In this document: in pieces, positions 15,567-25,277 of the stretch | Layout: the number at the start of each line of letters is the position of its first letter | Numbering within the stretch: position 1 is the stretch's first letter | Assembly (NCBI GenBank): GCA_030425385.1 | Contig: JAUIAH010000008.1 | Coordinates: 1-64,000 of the forward strand | DNA: 64,000 nucleotides | Reading direction: 5' to 3' | Source: Verrucomicrobiia bacterium | GTDB taxonomy: Bacteria > Verrucomicrobiota > Verrucomicrobiia > Verrucomicrobiales > DEV007 | Position numbers and translations under genes: made by a program | The notes under the pieces: generated by a model | Told to the model about the DNA's origin: nothing | Seen by the model: only the letters and a program-made list of their open reading frames with translations | Database searches by the model: none

Positions 15567-18560
15567 ATGGCTCTACTTGTTGCTCCAGGAGGTTTCTCCA
15601 CTGAACTTCGCCCGGGCAAGGTCACCCTTGGTCACGGGGCTGATGTCGACATCAGTCTCCCGCCGAACCTTGAGGTTGCTCCTGTCCATGCCGAGCTGAG
15701 ACCTTTGCTGGGAGGCTATGTCCTCAAGGATTTGAGTGATGGAGGCGTCGTCACGCAGGTGAATGGGCAGGAGGTTCCCAGTCTTCGCAATCTCTCCTGT
15801 GGAGACGTGATCCGTCTTGGCAAATGTGAGATCACGTTTCTCTTAGATGCCGAGAAGATCGCTGCGCAGAAGGCGTCCCTAGCGGAAGCTAGCAACGAAG
15901 CGCTGCCAGCGCCAACACCGTCGACCGCTCTCCCCCAAGCGTCCGCGGCCACGCCCGCACTCACATCATCGGCGCCTCCCCTTCCCAATCCAGAGCCGGA
16001 GCCGGATCCAAAGCCCCCAACCATCCCCCCCCAGCCACCCGTTGCCGAGGTGGAACCCGCCCCTTCTGCTGCGGTTCCCGCTATCCCGCCCGCTCCGGCC
16101 AATCTCCCTCCGCTGCCACCGACGCAAGCGCTTTCCGCAGACGAGACGGTCACCGCGCCTCCCCCCCTCCCTGAACAGGCGATCCATGAGGATCAGGCCT
16201 TCGAACTTCCTCCCCTTCCAGCGAATCTGGTGTCTGCCCAGCCAGGGCCGGGGCATGAAGACGGTGAGGAAACTAGCAACGAGCCCCCAAGCGCGGACGG
16301 CCCTCCCGTGGAGAGTGCCCTCCCACCGCTGGAGACGACCCTTCCAGTGATGCCTAGTCCAGAGGCAGAGCTGCCTGCCGAGACAAACACTCCCATTCTC
16401 CCCGTTCAGGAAGCACCTCAGCAAAGCCCCTCGGATGTCCCTCCCGAATGGCCCTCCGGACGCGCGCCTGTGGATACGCCTGAACCCATCAGGCTCGCCC
16501 CGATCGAGCAGAAATCCTCTGCGGCGCGCAGACCCAAGTTAAGCGACTACCTATTGCCTGGCCTGGTCACATTGATCGCCATCGCTGGCGGCGTGGGCTA
16601 CTTACTCTATCACAACAGCAAACTAGCACAACCGTCAGAGTCACCCACGACCCCGTTCCGCCTCAGGGATCCCTCTAATTTGCAGTCCGCCACCGAGAGT
16701 GCCCAGGCGGCCCCAGCCGAACCGTCGGATCCCTTCACACTCGCATTGGAACGGCTGAGCAAGGAGAGCCGTCAACCGGTGGAGAATGAATTTCCCGGAC
16801 AGAACTTTGCCTTCGCGCCTCCCGGCAAAGAGTGGACGCTCCAACCTGCGCTCCTCCTTCCAGGGGCTCAGTTAGAGTACACCTACGACGAGGGACGCCT
16901 ACGGCTCATCATCTCGGGAGAAACGTTAGGCGAAGAGACGCCCAACGACAACGCGCAACTGACCATGATCAAGCGTCGGATGATGGCGATGACACCTCAT
17001 TTCCAACCGGTCAATCGCACACAAACGATGTATCAGGGGCTGAACTTCCAACAGCTCACGGCTCAGGCCCGCATTCGCGATGAATTGCGGTATCTGGTAA
17101 ATCACTATCTTTATCACAACGGTTTCTTCTATCAGGTGCTCATGATAGGCCCCTCGCATGAACAGCCGTTGGTGCAGGAAATGGCGGAAGCGGTGATGCC
17201 GCACTTTCAACTTCTCGATCGCGAAGCCACGACGATTGTTCCCCAGAAAGCATTGGAGGTGGATCAGATCGCTGATGCCTACTACGGCTACCGCATCGAC
17301 CTCTTGCCGCAATTCTGGAAGCCTTGGGAAAAGCGTGAGGTCGCCATGCCGGGCATGCACCTCGCCGTCATGTCCACGCAGCAGTCCGTCTTCGGCATCC
17401 TTCCCATGCGTTTCGAGGGTCCGGCGCCGAAAGTGGATGCGCTCGCTCAAGCGTTTCTGGCGACGTTAGGGCAAGGATTCCGGCAAAAGACACAGCAGAT
17501 CGAGCCCGTATCGCTCGCCGAGGGCCAGGGAATCGCCATCACCTTCAATGGACTGATTGAGAACAAGGCCGCAACGCACCACTACCGCGTGATTCGAAAT
17601 GGAAATGCAGCCTATTTGTTAGGCGGGTGGACGCAGAATCGCGGGATAAATCGGATGCGCGAGATTCATCGCGCCATCTCAAAAGTGACCTTCACGGCCC
17701 CCAACACCACGCGGCAGCCACCTCTCACCTTTGGCCAACGGCGCGCCGAGAGCATTGTGCTTCATCAGCTAGGCCTTCAGAAAGTCTTGGCGGGCGATCT
17801 CGATGGTGCGCTCACCTATTTCCAGCACGTTTCTCAACGCCATCCGAGTCATTCGGAAATCTATGCCACCTTGGCTGAGACGTTCATCCGGTTGGGACGC
17901 GTTTCCGATGGGATCCGTTTCCTCTCAGAACGCTCATCTCAGAACCCTTCACAGGCGGTTCGCGCAGCCCTGGCATTGCTCCAACTCCACTCAGGAGCGA
18001 CCGAAGAGGCGGCCTCCCTCATGGCAGACCTCGTGGCCGAAGACTACTATGACATTGCCGCCTTGGTCGCGTATGTCAGGGCGCTGACCGGCCAAGGCCA
18101 CAGCGGCGAAGCGATGGCCTTCGTGCAGACCTTTGCAGAGAAAGAGGGGCAAGCGATCGAGGCCCTGCTCACGGCCGCCATCCTGACGGAGAAAGAAGAG
18201 CACGCTGCCGGTCTGGCGCTGTTGGAATCGCTCCGTCTTCACTGGGCAGGCGAACTCGCTGTGGCGAGCCTTCTCGTGGAAGGCTACGCGCACACACAGC
18301 CCGCCCGTGCCCATTATTTGGTGAAAGAGGCTCAGGAAGATGGTTTCGCGAGTCTTGAGGCCTTCCTGAAGGGCGTCCTGGCCGAATCTTCAGGCGATTC
18401 CGAAGCCGCCCTGGCCGCCTATCAGCAGGCCGTGGCCATCGAACCACTCAAGCGCCGCTACCATCCCCATGCCGTCCGGGCAGCGGCTTGGCGCCAGCAA
18501 ACGCTCGCTCCTCCTGCACCCGATTCGCCACAACTCGCCATCGATGGAGAACTGGAGTAG
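15567..18560 (+). CDS. FHA-domain, Pro-rich, single-pass membrane protein with TPR tail
   Basis: A 997-residue protein of clear modular build. Residues 1-95 form an FHA domain (LGHGADVDISLP, APVHAEL, DLSDGGVVTQVNGQEV), which binds phosphothreonine peptides. Residues 110-320 are a low-complexity Pro/Ala/Glu linker. One transmembrane helix lies at about 328-348 (YLLPGLVTLIAIAGGVGYLL). The outer part has a novel domain (about 385-700) and TPR-like repeats (about 725-970). With the FHA domain in the cytoplasm, the protein could pass a kinase signal to the envelope; the Ser/Thr kinase at 34.3 kb is a possible but unproven partner. It has its own promoter and no operon partner. Confidence 0.75.
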   Translation: MALLVAPGGFSTELRPGKVTLGHGADVDISLPPNLEVAPVHAELRPLLGGYVLKDLSDGGVVTQVNGQEVPSLRNLSCGDVIRLGKCEITFLLDAEKIAAQKASLAEASNEALPAPTPSTALPQASAATPALTSSAPPLPNPEPEPDPKPPTIPPQPPVAEVEPAPSAAVPAIPPAPANLPPLPPTQALSADETVTAPPPLPEQAIHEDQAFELPPLPANLVSAQPGPGHEDGEETSNEPPSADGPPVESALPPLETTLPVMPSPEAELPAETNTPILPVQEAPQQSPSDVPPEWPSGRAPVDTPEPIRLAPIEQKSSAARRPKLSDYLLPGLVTLIAIAGGVGYLLYHNSKLAQPSESPTTPFRLRDPSNLQSATESAQAAPAEPSDPFTLALERLSKESRQPVENEFPGQNFAFAPPGKEWTLQPALLLPGAQLEYTYDEGRLRLIISGETLGEETPNDNAQLTMIKRRMMAMTPHFQPVNRTQTMYQGLNFQQLTAQARIRDELRYLVNHYLYHNGFFYQVLMIGPSHEQPLVQEMAEAVMPHFQLLDREATTIVPQKALEVDQIADAYYGYRIDLLPQFWKPWEKREVAMPGMHLAVMSTQQSVFGILPMRFEGPAPKVDALAQAFLATLGQGFRQKTQQIEPVSLAEGQGIAITFNGLIENKAATHHYRVIRNGNAAYLLGGWTQNRGINRMREIHRAISKVTFTAPNTTRQPPLTFGQRRAESIVLHQLGLQKVLAGDLDGALTYFQHVSQRHPSHSEIYATLAETFIRLGRVSDGIRFLSERSSQNPSQAVRAALALLQLHSGATEEAASLMADLVAEDYYDIAALVAYVRALTGQGHSGEAMAFVQTFAEKEGQAIEALLTAAILTEKEEHAAGLALLESLRLHWAGELAVASLLVEGYAHTQPARAHYLVKEAQEDGFASLEAFLKGVLAESSGDSEAALAAYQQAVAIEPLKRRYHPHAVRAAAWRQQTLAPPAPDSPQLAIDGELE

Positions 18561-18582
18561 AGAGGGTTTGGAGAGGTCCTTC

Positions 18583-18610
18583 TTGACGCGCGGTCCGCGC
18601 ACGCTATGAG
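18583..18610 (+). promoter_or_regulatory. Putative secA promoter with a palindrome in its spacer
   Basis: TTGACG (18583-18588), a 16-base spacer and TATGAG (18605-18610) lie 46 bases before the secA ATG. The spacer is filled by the near-perfect palindrome GCGCGGTCCGCGC (18588-18600), a plausible repressor site. Predicted by eye. Confidence 0.45.
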
Positions 18611-18655
18611 GCGGGAGGATTCTTTCTGTCTCCAGAATTTTAAGAAATTTTTATC

Positions 18656-21600
18656 ATGTTCCAGTGGCTTACCAAGAAGGTGATCGGTTCGAAGAATCAA
18701 CGCGTGGTCAAGAAGATGTGGCCCACCGTTCAGAAGATCAATGAGCTGGAACAGCAGTGGCAGGGCAAATCGGACGAAGCGCTTAAGGAGCAGACACTTG
18801 CATGGAAGGAGAAGTTCTCGGCTATCGAGGATTACGAAGCGTTGCAAGCGGCCCTCGATGAGGTGATGCCGGAGGCCTTCGCCCTTGTGAAGAATGCAGC
18901 GCGGCGCTTGAAAGGGTCTGACTTCATCGTGTGCGACCAGCCGATGCATTGGGACATGGTCCATTTCGATGTCCAACTCATTGGCGGCATGGGTCTCCAT
19001 CAGGGTCGCATCGCTGAGATGGCCACCGGGGAAGGCAAGACGCTCGTCGCCACGCTTCCCGTCTATTTGAACGCCCTCTCTGGTCGAGGGGTTCATGTGG
19101 TGACGGTGAACGATTATCTCGCGAAACGGGACTCCGAGTGGATGGGCCACCTTTACCAGTTCCTTGGCCTCACCGTCGGCTGCATTCAGAACAGCCAACA
19201 TCCCCAGCAACGTCGCAACATGTATGCGGCGGACATCACCTACGGCACGAATGCGGAATTCGGCTTCGACTATCTCCGGGACAACGGGATGGCTCGGGCG
19301 CGCGAGGAACAGGTCCAGCGCGGACACTACTTTGCCATCGTGGATGAGGTCGACTCCGTGCTCATTGATGAGGCGCGAACCCCGCTGATCATCAGTGGCC
19401 CGGTCACCGTCTCCACCCACCAATTTGATCGTTTCAAGCCATTGGTAGATCAGTTAGTGCGGAAACAGGCCGTGATGTGCAACGAACTCATTGCCGAGGC
19501 GAAAGCACTCGTGGAGAAAGGTGAGATCGAGGAAGCCGGTCATTGCCTCTTCAAGGTGAAGCTAAGCCAACCCCGCAATCGTGGGCTCATGCGGTTGATG
19601 GAGGATCCGGAAGTCCGTCGCAATCTGGAGAAGACGGAACTGAGTTACTACCAAGACACGCAGAAGACGGCTCTCTTCAAACTGAAGGAAGAACTCTACT
19701 ACAGCATCGATGAGAAAACGCACGATGCCGATCTGTCAGACAAAGGCCGTCAGTTTCTCAATCCAGATGACCCCGACGCCTTCGTCCTGCCTGATATCGC
19801 GGGTGCTTTTAGTGAAATTGATGGAGACGAAAGTCTCAGCAAGGAAGAGGCTGCCAAGAAGAAGGAAGAGGTTCAACGTAGTCTCGATCACCAGAGCGAG
19901 CGCATCCATAACATTGCGCAACTCCTCAAGGCTTACTGTCTCTACGAAAAGGACCGTGAGTACGTCGTCGAGGATAACAAAGTGGTTATCGTGGATGAGC
20001 ACACGGGACGCAAGATGCCCGGTCGCCGTTGGAGCGATGGGCTTCACCAAGCCGTTGAGGCCAAGGAAGGCGTGAAGATTGATCGGGAAACACAGACCCT
20101 CGCGACGATCACCATTCAGAACTATTTCCGCCTCTACGACAAGCTTTCGGGGATGACGGGAACAGCGGAAACCGAGGCCTCCGAGTTTCACGACATCTAT
20201 GGTTTGGAACTGTTAGTGGTTCCTACGAATCGCCCTGTGCAGCGGATCGATGAGAATGACCACATCTACAAGACCGAGCGTGAGAAGTTGAATGCGGTCA
20301 TTTCTCGAATCAAAGAGGTGCATGCCACGGGCCAACCCATCCTGGTGGGAACCGCTAGCGTGGACAACTCGGAGAAAGTAGCCCGACTACTCCAACGCGC
20401 CAAGATCCCTCACAATGTGCTTAATGCCAAACACCACCGAGCGGAGGCTGAGATCGTCACCCGCGCGGGCCAGAAAGGGGCCGTCACCGTCTCCACGAAC
20501 ATGGCCGGACGTGGAACGGACATCAAATTGGGCGAGGGAGTGCCCGAGCTAGGAGGCCTGCTAGTCCTAGCAACGGAACGCCATGAATCCCGCCGGATCG
20601 ACCGCCAGTTGCGCGGACGTTGCGCTCGCCAGGGTGATCCCGGCCAGTCCATCTTCTTCATCAGTTTTGAGGACAATCTCATGCGCAACTTTGGTGCTTC
20701 TGAGAGGATGACCAAGATGATGGAACGCTTTGGCCTGGAGGAAGGGCAAGAACTTTCCCACCCATGGCTGAACAAGAGTGTGGAGACGGCGCAGAAGCGC
20801 GTTGAAGCGCGCAACTATCAGATTCGCAAACACATCCTGGAATATGACAATGTCATGAACCAGCAGCGGGATGTCGTCTACGGTTTCCGCAATGAGATCC
20901 TAGAAAGTGATGATCCCCATAGCCTGATACTCGAACTTGTCGACGAGGCCTTGCCTGCCAAGACAGAAGAGTTCTTTGGCATCGTCGATGAGGATAATGG
21001 TGATGAACGCACGGATATCGGTGCCTTGATGCACTGGCTCAACTCCACTTTCCCTCTCGGTATCCGCGAAGAGTCGGAGTTTGAAAGCAAGAGCAAAGAT
21101 GAAGTTGATGCCTTTCTCATTGAGAAAGTGAAAGAGGCCTACTCTCTCAAGTGCGACCATGAAGACCCTGAAGGGCGCGCCATGCTCGAGCGTCACATCA
21201 TGCTCAACGCCGTCGATCGCCTCTGGCAAGAACACCTTTATGCCATGGATTCTCTTCGGGATTCCGTCAGGCTCCGTTCCTATGGTCAGAAAGATCCGCT
21301 CATCGAGTATAAGAACGAAGCCTACGCCATCTTCGTCGAACTCATGGATACCATTCGCGGAGAGATCCTTTCCAACCTCTTCCGCAGCACCACGAGTGTG
21401 GAAGGCTTCAAACAGTTTCTCGCTTCCCTCCACGGCAAAGCCGTTCCTGAAGAACAACCCACGATCGGTGGCACCACCACTTCCACCAGTACGGGCATGC
21501 CTCCCGGCGTGACCACCAGTCGCCCAGGTTTGGATGATGACGACGACGATGAGGACAAGCCCAAGGTGCGACTCCCCATCAAACGCGACATCCCCAAAGT

Positions 21601-21664
21601 CGGCCGCAATGAGCCCTGCCCTTGTGGCAGTGGCAAGAAATTCAAACAATGTTGCGGCCGCTAG
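18656..21664 (+). CDS. secA: Preprotein translocase ATPase SecA
   Basis: A 1002-residue SecA, the cytoplasmic motor that pushes unfolded proteins through SecYEG. Seen are Walker A GEGKT (residues 125-129) within [43 protein letters not shown], the Walker B region [21 protein letters not shown], the helicase-like second motor with [14 protein letters not shown] and [14 protein letters not shown], the helical scaffold ([18 protein letters not shown]), and a C-terminal SEC-C zinc motif [13 protein letters not shown]. The segment of about 130 residues after [10 protein letters not shown], ending near [13 protein letters not shown], is enlarged, as in SecA of PVC and Bacteroidota bacteria. The AT-rich leader just before the ATG shows no strong ribosome-binding site. 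Confidence 0.97.
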   Translation: MFQWLTKKVIGSKNQRVVKKMWPTVQKINELEQQWQGKSDEALKEQTLAWKEKFSAIEDYEALQAALDEVMPEAFALVKNAARRLKGSDFIVCDQPMHWDMVHFDVQLIGGMGLHQGRIAEMATGEGKTLVATLPVYLNALSGRGVHVVTVNDYLAKRDSEWMGHLYQFLGLTVGCIQNSQHPQQRRNMYAADITYGTNAEFGFDYLRDNGMARAREEQVQRGHYFAIVDEVDSVLIDEARTPLIISGPVTVSTHQFDRFKPLVDQLVRKQAVMCNELIAEAKALVEKGEIEEAGHCLFKVKLSQPRNRGLMRLMEDPEVRRNLEKTELSYYQDTQKTALFKLKEELYYSIDEKTHDADLSDKGRQFLNPDDPDAFVLPDIAGAFSEIDGDESLSKEEAAKKKEEVQRSLDHQSERIHNIAQLLKAYCLYEKDREYVVEDNKVVIVDEHTGRKMPGRRWSDGLHQAVEAKEGVKIDRETQTLATITIQNYFRLYDKLSGMTGTAETEASEFHDIYGLELLVVPTNRPVQRIDENDHIYKTEREKLNAVISRIKEVHATGQPILVGTASVDNSEKVARLLQRAKIPHNVLNAKHHRAEAEIVTRAGQKGAVTVSTNMAGRGTDIKLGEGVPELGGLLVLATERHESRRIDRQLRGRCARQGDPGQSIFFISFEDNLMRNFGASERMTKMMERFGLEEGQELSHPWLNKSVETAQKRVEARNYQIRKHILEYDNVMNQQRDVVYGFRNEILESDDPHSLILELVDEALPAKTEEFFGIVDEDNGDERTDIGALMHWLNSTFPLGIREESEFESKSKDEVDAFLIEKVKEAYSLKCDHEDPEGRAMLERHIMLNAVDRLWQEHLYAMDSLRDSVRLRSYGQKDPLIEYKNEAYAIFVELMDTIRGEILSNLFRSTTSVEGFKQFLASLHGKAVPEEQPTIGGTTTSTSTGMPPGVTTSRPGLDDDDDDEDKPKVRLPIKRDIPKVGRNEPCPCGSGKKFKQCCGR

Positions 21665-21681
21665 GCCGTCTCTATAGACCC

Positions 21682-22476
21682 ATGAAATCCTTCCAGCGAC
21701 TCACTCTCACCCTGACATTCCTTGTCGGCCTCAATGTCAGTGTCTGGGCACAGAAGCCTCTCAAGGTCGAGGCTGGTGGGATTCAAATAGTCGCCAAGCA
21801 AGAAAGCGAGGAGTTTGACAGCCTACGCCCCTTCCACCAACAGCTGGGAACCAAAGTCGCTCTCATGATTCACGGTGAAGGGCTGATCGCCATCGATACG
21901 AATGAATCGAAACTGAGTGCTTTTCGCGATAACAAAGGCACCAATCTTCTGGTGAAGGAAGGTTTCGGCGGCGATGGCTTTGATAGTTTCCCCAAGGTCA
22001 ACGACGCGGGCACTCTGGGCATGGTAGACGTCCGCGGAGGAGGCATCCCTACCAAAGGCGCTCATTCGGTGCAGGTGAAAGGCTCTCTTACTGTATCGCA
22101 AGGCACCCAATCGAAAGCGGTGAAATCCGCCAAGGTCGCCTTCAAAGACGGCTCGAAACTCGTCGCAGGAGCCTACACCTTTGAGATCAAGAAAGTCGGC
22201 AAACCCTCCTTCGGAGATCATCCCATGGAGATCACCCTCAAGATCGACCAGAAACTCACGGAGATCCGTGCCTTTCGTTTCCTCGATGTCAACGGCAACG
22301 AAGTCGAATCAAACGGCACTGGTTCCTCCTCCATGGGATTCAATGATCAGGTGACGGTGGAACGTTCGTTTAGCCTCGCCAAAGAGATCACCACCGGCAC
22401 GCTCGAACTCGATGTTTGGCAGGATTTGAAGACGAAGACCGTCCCCATCGATGTGACGGTGGGCGTCGGTTTCTAA
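21682..22476 (+). CDS. Exported protein of unknown function
   Basis: A 264-residue protein with a clean signal peptide (MKSFQRLTLTLTFLVGLNVSVWA), which decides the start at 21682; a longer reading from 21622 would overlap secA. The mature part is beta-rich, with short segments such as KVALMIHGEGLIAIDTNESKL, and IEITL-type strands near the end. No domain was recognised. It begins 17 bases after secA and is followed 10 bases later by another gene, so secA and these two may be transcribed together. Confidence 0.7.
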   Translation: MKSFQRLTLTLTFLVGLNVSVWAQKPLKVEAGGIQIVAKQESEEFDSLRPFHQQLGTKVALMIHGEGLIAIDTNESKLSAFRDNKGTNLLVKEGFGGDGFDSFPKVNDAGTLGMVDVRGGGIPTKGAHSVQVKGSLTVSQGTQSKAVKSAKVAFKDGSKLVAGAYTFEIKKVGKPSFGDHPMEITLKIDQKLTEIRAFRFLDVNGNEVESNGTGSSSMGFNDQVTVERSFSLAKEITTGTLELDVWQDLKTKTVPIDVTVGVGF

Positions 22477-22486
22477 CACGGCAACC

Positions 22487-23305
22487 ATGGCGCATCGGGA
22501 TACTCCCACCACTTTTCCCGTCAACAAACGCGCCCTCCTCCGCGGCAAACTCCAAGCCGTGGGACGATCGCCCATCACCTGGGGTGGCCTCGCCGTGGCC
22601 ATGGGTGCGGCCGTCATGCTCCCCTCCATACCCGCATTTCTGTTAGGCGGCACGGCTCTCGGAGCCGCAATCGCCTACTGGAAACACCGTCTCCCCGCCG
22701 TGGACGCGGCCGTGCGTGCGGCGCTCATTGAGGACAGCAATGAAGATCAGAACGACGCGCTTTCTCGCGGTATCCGGCAATTACGCAAATGGAAGTGCGA
22801 CGACTACGCCGACACACTTGCAAGCTTCCTGGAGCGCAAGAAGGCCATGGAAAGTGCCTTACAACAGCATTCGCTCCGCACGCCCGCCGATGAGGCGGTA
22901 GAAACGTTAGCGGATACGCTTTGTAATGAAGTCTCTCGTGATCTCTTCAAGATGGCGGATATTCGCTACACATTGCGGAAACGGCGTAAGCGCTTATCGC
23001 GTGAACAGCGTTCTCGCATGACGCACGATCAGGAGGAACTCGCTGCCCGGGTGGACGACGCCCTTAAGGCGTTGAAAGATGCTCAGACGCACCTGCAGGC
23101 GCAAGGAACCTCTCAGGCACACGATCCGGGAGCCAATCCCGTCCTCGACCATACCATCGACCGCCTTCGTGAAGAAGCGATCATTGCCAAACGTGTCCGC
23201 GAACGGATCTCTGGCCACACGAGTGATTTGTTAGAACGGTCGCCCGATTTCGATTTCAATCAAGACGACGAGGATCGCCATCGTCGAGCCGTCGTTGAAC
23301 CGTAG
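22487..23305 (+). CDS. Membrane protein with helical cytoplasmic region, unknown function
   Basis: A 272-residue protein. One or two hydrophobic segments lie at about residues 30-66 (GGLAVAMGAAVMLPSIPAFLLGGTALGAAIAYW), followed by about 200 residues of charged helix (LSREQRSRMTHDQEELAARVDDALKALKDAQ) likely to form coiled coil. A cluster of basic residues (YTLRKRRKRLSREQR) could contact nucleic acid or lipid. No family was recognised. The gene ends 17 bases from the convergent coiled-coil gene, across a G-rich spacer (three GGG runs at about 23304-23317). Confidence 0.65.
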   Translation: MAHRDTPTTFPVNKRALLRGKLQAVGRSPITWGGLAVAMGAAVMLPSIPAFLLGGTALGAAIAYWKHRLPAVDAAVRAALIEDSNEDQNDALSRGIRQLRKWKCDDYADTLASFLERKKAMESALQQHSLRTPADEAVETLADTLCNEVSRDLFKMADIRYTLRKRRKRLSREQRSRMTHDQEELAARVDDALKALKDAQTHLQAQGTSQAHDPGANPVLDHTIDRLREEAIIAKRVRERISGHTSDLLERSPDFDFNQDDEDRHRRAVVEP

Positions 23306-23322
23306 GGAGGGAGGGAGGAAGG

Positions 23323-24792
23323 TCACTGGCGCCCACCGCGGAGAGGACTCCGTTGGCGACTTTGCGCGCGCTGTTGCATCTGCTGGCGACGCTGTTCATT
23401 TGCTTGGCGCTGAAGGCTCTGACGCTGCCTTTCGGCCGCCTGGCGGCGTTGGCTCTCGGCTGCTTGGCGTTGCCGTTCCCGCGCCTGAGCCGCTTGCCGT
23501 TCACGCTCGCGCTGAGCCGCGACCTGCGCCGCCTGCCGCTCACGTTCGCGTTGCGCTGTCATCTGCGCCTGCCGCTCGCGTTCACGCTGCGCTGCGATTT
23601 GGGCCTGACGCTCACGTTCGCGCCGGGCTTGCTGCACCTGGCGTTCGCGTTCGCGCTGGGCCGCCAATTGAACCTGGCGTTCGCGATCCCGTTGTTGGCG
23701 CTGGCGTTCGAGGGCTTCCACGTGAGCGCGCTCTTGACGCTCCCGTTCACGCGCCTGAGCCACCCGCTGCCGTTCCACCTCCTGCTGACGCTCGCGTTCT
23801 GCTGCTTGTTGGCGCTGCTGCTCGCGCATGAGTGCTAGGCGCTGCTGTTCCCGTTCCTCGGCCGCTCGACGCTCACGTTGCTCTGCTTCACGCTGCCGTT
23901 GCTGCCGCGCGGCGAGTTCCCGAACACGGCGCTCTTCTTCGGCACGCGCTTCGGCTTCGGCAGCACGCTGCCGTTCTTGCGCCTCGGCCAGAGCATGTTG
24001 CCGTTGGCGTTCCTTAGCCGCACGTCTATCCCGCTGCCGCTGTTCTTCTTGCGCGTCTTCGCGCGCCCGCGCCTGCTGCTGAGCATGCGCATGCATCAGG
24101 GATCGCTGGCGTTCCTGTCGTGTTTGTGCCAGTCGGTCATCTCGTCCTGAGGGCCGTCGCGAACGTGGGGTGTCGTCGGTGACCGGCCGGATGCGTGAAC
24201 GCTCAGACCGATCACCCTCGCCCTTTGGATGGTTCCCAGCTCGCGGATGTCCTTTGTGCCGAGGCTTTGGTTCATAGTGCGGACGATAGGGCACGCCGCG
24301 AAAGTGAATGATGGGACCCACGTCGACATAGGTCTCCTCATAGATGACGGTTTCATCAATGTAGATTGGAGGCTCCGGGTAGATGGCAATGGTGCCAGTG
24401 TCATACGATGTGAGAGGAGGCTCTGGAAAGGTAGGGTTCTCGGTGAGCAAGGGTGGCGGCGGCTCCACCGGATAGGAGTCGTCGAAGACTAACGGAAGCG
24501 CAGTGATGGCATCCGTCGTCTCGTCGAGAGGAAGGGCCGCATCCTCACCGACGACGATGGCCGGAACGATAGGGATCTCTGCGGTTTCAGGCAGAACAGG
24601 GTCTTTGATCAGTGGAGGAAGTGCCTGCGGCGTGGGTGCCGCATGAAACGACCCGCCATCTGAGACGGCCTGGAGATCAATCGCGGGAGGCGGATTGGGG
24701 ACATCCGGTCCGATGAGCCAGGGAAGAGAAACCAGACCGCCTGCCAAGCAGAGAGTGACGGTCGCGAGCACGAAAGAAGAGGGCGTTTTCAT
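23323..24792 (-). CDS. Membrane-anchored Arg/Gln/Glu-rich coiled-coil protein
   Basis: A 489-residue protein. The N-terminus is a signal anchor (FVLATVTLCLAGGLVSLPWLIG). Residues 30-165 form a Pro/acidic linker with Tyr-Pro-Glu-Pro-type motifs. From about residue 215 to the end the protein is almost entirely Arg, Gln, Glu and Ala (QRERERQAQ-type heptads), an extended, highly charged helix. The size and the anchor suggest an envelope spacer or structural filament protein, but function is unknown. Low complexity makes homology searches unreliable. Long open frames on the opposite strand over this region are by-products of the repeats. Confidence 0.7.
   Translation of the reverse strand: MKTPSSFVLATVTLCLAGGLVSLPWLIGPDVPNPPPAIDLQAVSDGGSFHAAPTPQALPPLIKDPVLPETAEIPIVPAIVVGEDAALPLDETTDAITALPLVFDDSYPVEPPPPLLTENPTFPEPPLTSYDTGTIAIYPEPPIYIDETVIYEETYVDVGPIIHFRGVPYRPHYEPKPRHKGHPRAGNHPKGEGDRSERSRIRPVTDDTPRSRRPSGRDDRLAQTRQERQRSLMHAHAQQQARAREDAQEEQRQRDRRAAKERQRQHALAEAQERQRAAEAEARAEEERRVRELAARQQRQREAEQRERRAAEEREQQRLALMREQQRQQAAERERQQEVERQRVAQARERERQERAHVEALERQRQQRDRERQVQLAAQRERERQVQQARRERERQAQIAAQRERERQAQMTAQRERERQAAQVAAQRERERQAAQARERQRQAAESQRRQAAERQRQSLQRQANEQRRQQMQQRAQSRQRSPLRGGRQ
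23370..24090 (-). repeat. Low-complexity repeat tract encoding Arg/Gln/Glu heptads
   Basis: Short imperfect repeats of a CGTGAACGCGAGCG-like unit run through most of the 3' half of the coiled-coil gene. The best-ordered block is about 23470-23690, where near-identical 33-36-base units recur. This is the kind of sequence that changes length by slippage. Confidence 0.6.
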
Positions 24793-24866
24793 GACGACAG
24801 CGACTTGGACGGTTGGGCATTTCGCCCTATTCGACTCAAAAGGCAGAAATTGTGCCCATCCGTTCG

Positions 24867-25277
24867 TCAGTTACCCGAAGCAGGCTGTTTGCCCTGCGCC
24901 ACGGCCTCGATGGCTCGTGCGATCATGGCATGATCGCCCTCGTGAGCCTTGTACTTCCAAATCTCGCCACCTTGAGGATCCGTGATCAAGAGACCATGCG
25001 AGCCTAACTGGAATCGCTGGAGAATCTCCTGACTAGCAGCGAAATGATAGTCTACCGTGCGGAAATTGAGTTGCCGCCGATACAATTGTTCCAGCTCGTT
25101 CAGACTACTGGCGATCTCCAAGCAGAGGAAACATTTCGGGATATGATAGAAGGACACGGTCGGCCGCATCGTTTCGGGAACACTCGGAGCCGTGCTCTCG
25201 GGAGATGGAGCCTGTTTCTCACAGGCGAAGAGACCCAAGAGGGCCATGAGTGGAAGGATGAGCGTGATGGCTTTCAT
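24867..25277 (-). CDS. Thioredoxin-like lipoprotein with CxxC motif
   Basis: A 136-residue lipoprotein: signal MKAITLILPLMALLGLFAC with Cys19 as the lipid site. The mature part has VSFYHIPKCFLCLEIASSLNEL, that is, a CFLC redox motif in a thioredoxin-like strand-helix start, and later GSHGLLITDPQGGEIW, matching the cis-Pro side of small thioredoxin-like proteins. It may transfer electrons or handle metal in the periplasm. Its ATG overlaps the stop of the DUF1501 gene by 4 bases (ATGA), which ties it firmly to that operon, where it is the last gene. Confidence 0.75.
   Translation of the reverse strand: MKAITLILPLMALLGLFACEKQAPSPESTAPSVPETMRPTVSFYHIPKCFLCLEIASSLNELEQLYRRQLNFRTVDYHFAASQEILQRFQLGSHGLLITDPQGGEIWKYKAHEGDHAMIARAIEAVAQGKQPASGN

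Noticed and set aside
20900-21649. 249-codon minus-strand frame over the 3' end of secA
   Set aside because: secA is unambiguous there down to its SEC-C motif, and the antisense product has no recognisable domain.
23304-23323. G-quadruplex candidate (three GGG runs and further GG pairs)
   Set aside because: Only three full GGG runs are present in this 17-base gap between convergent genes, short of a standard four-run motif.
23353-23838. Leu/Ala-rich membrane-like open frame of 161 codons on the plus strand
   Set aside because: It is the complement of the Arg/Gln/Glu repeat tract. The apparent hydrophobic protein is an artefact of low complexity.
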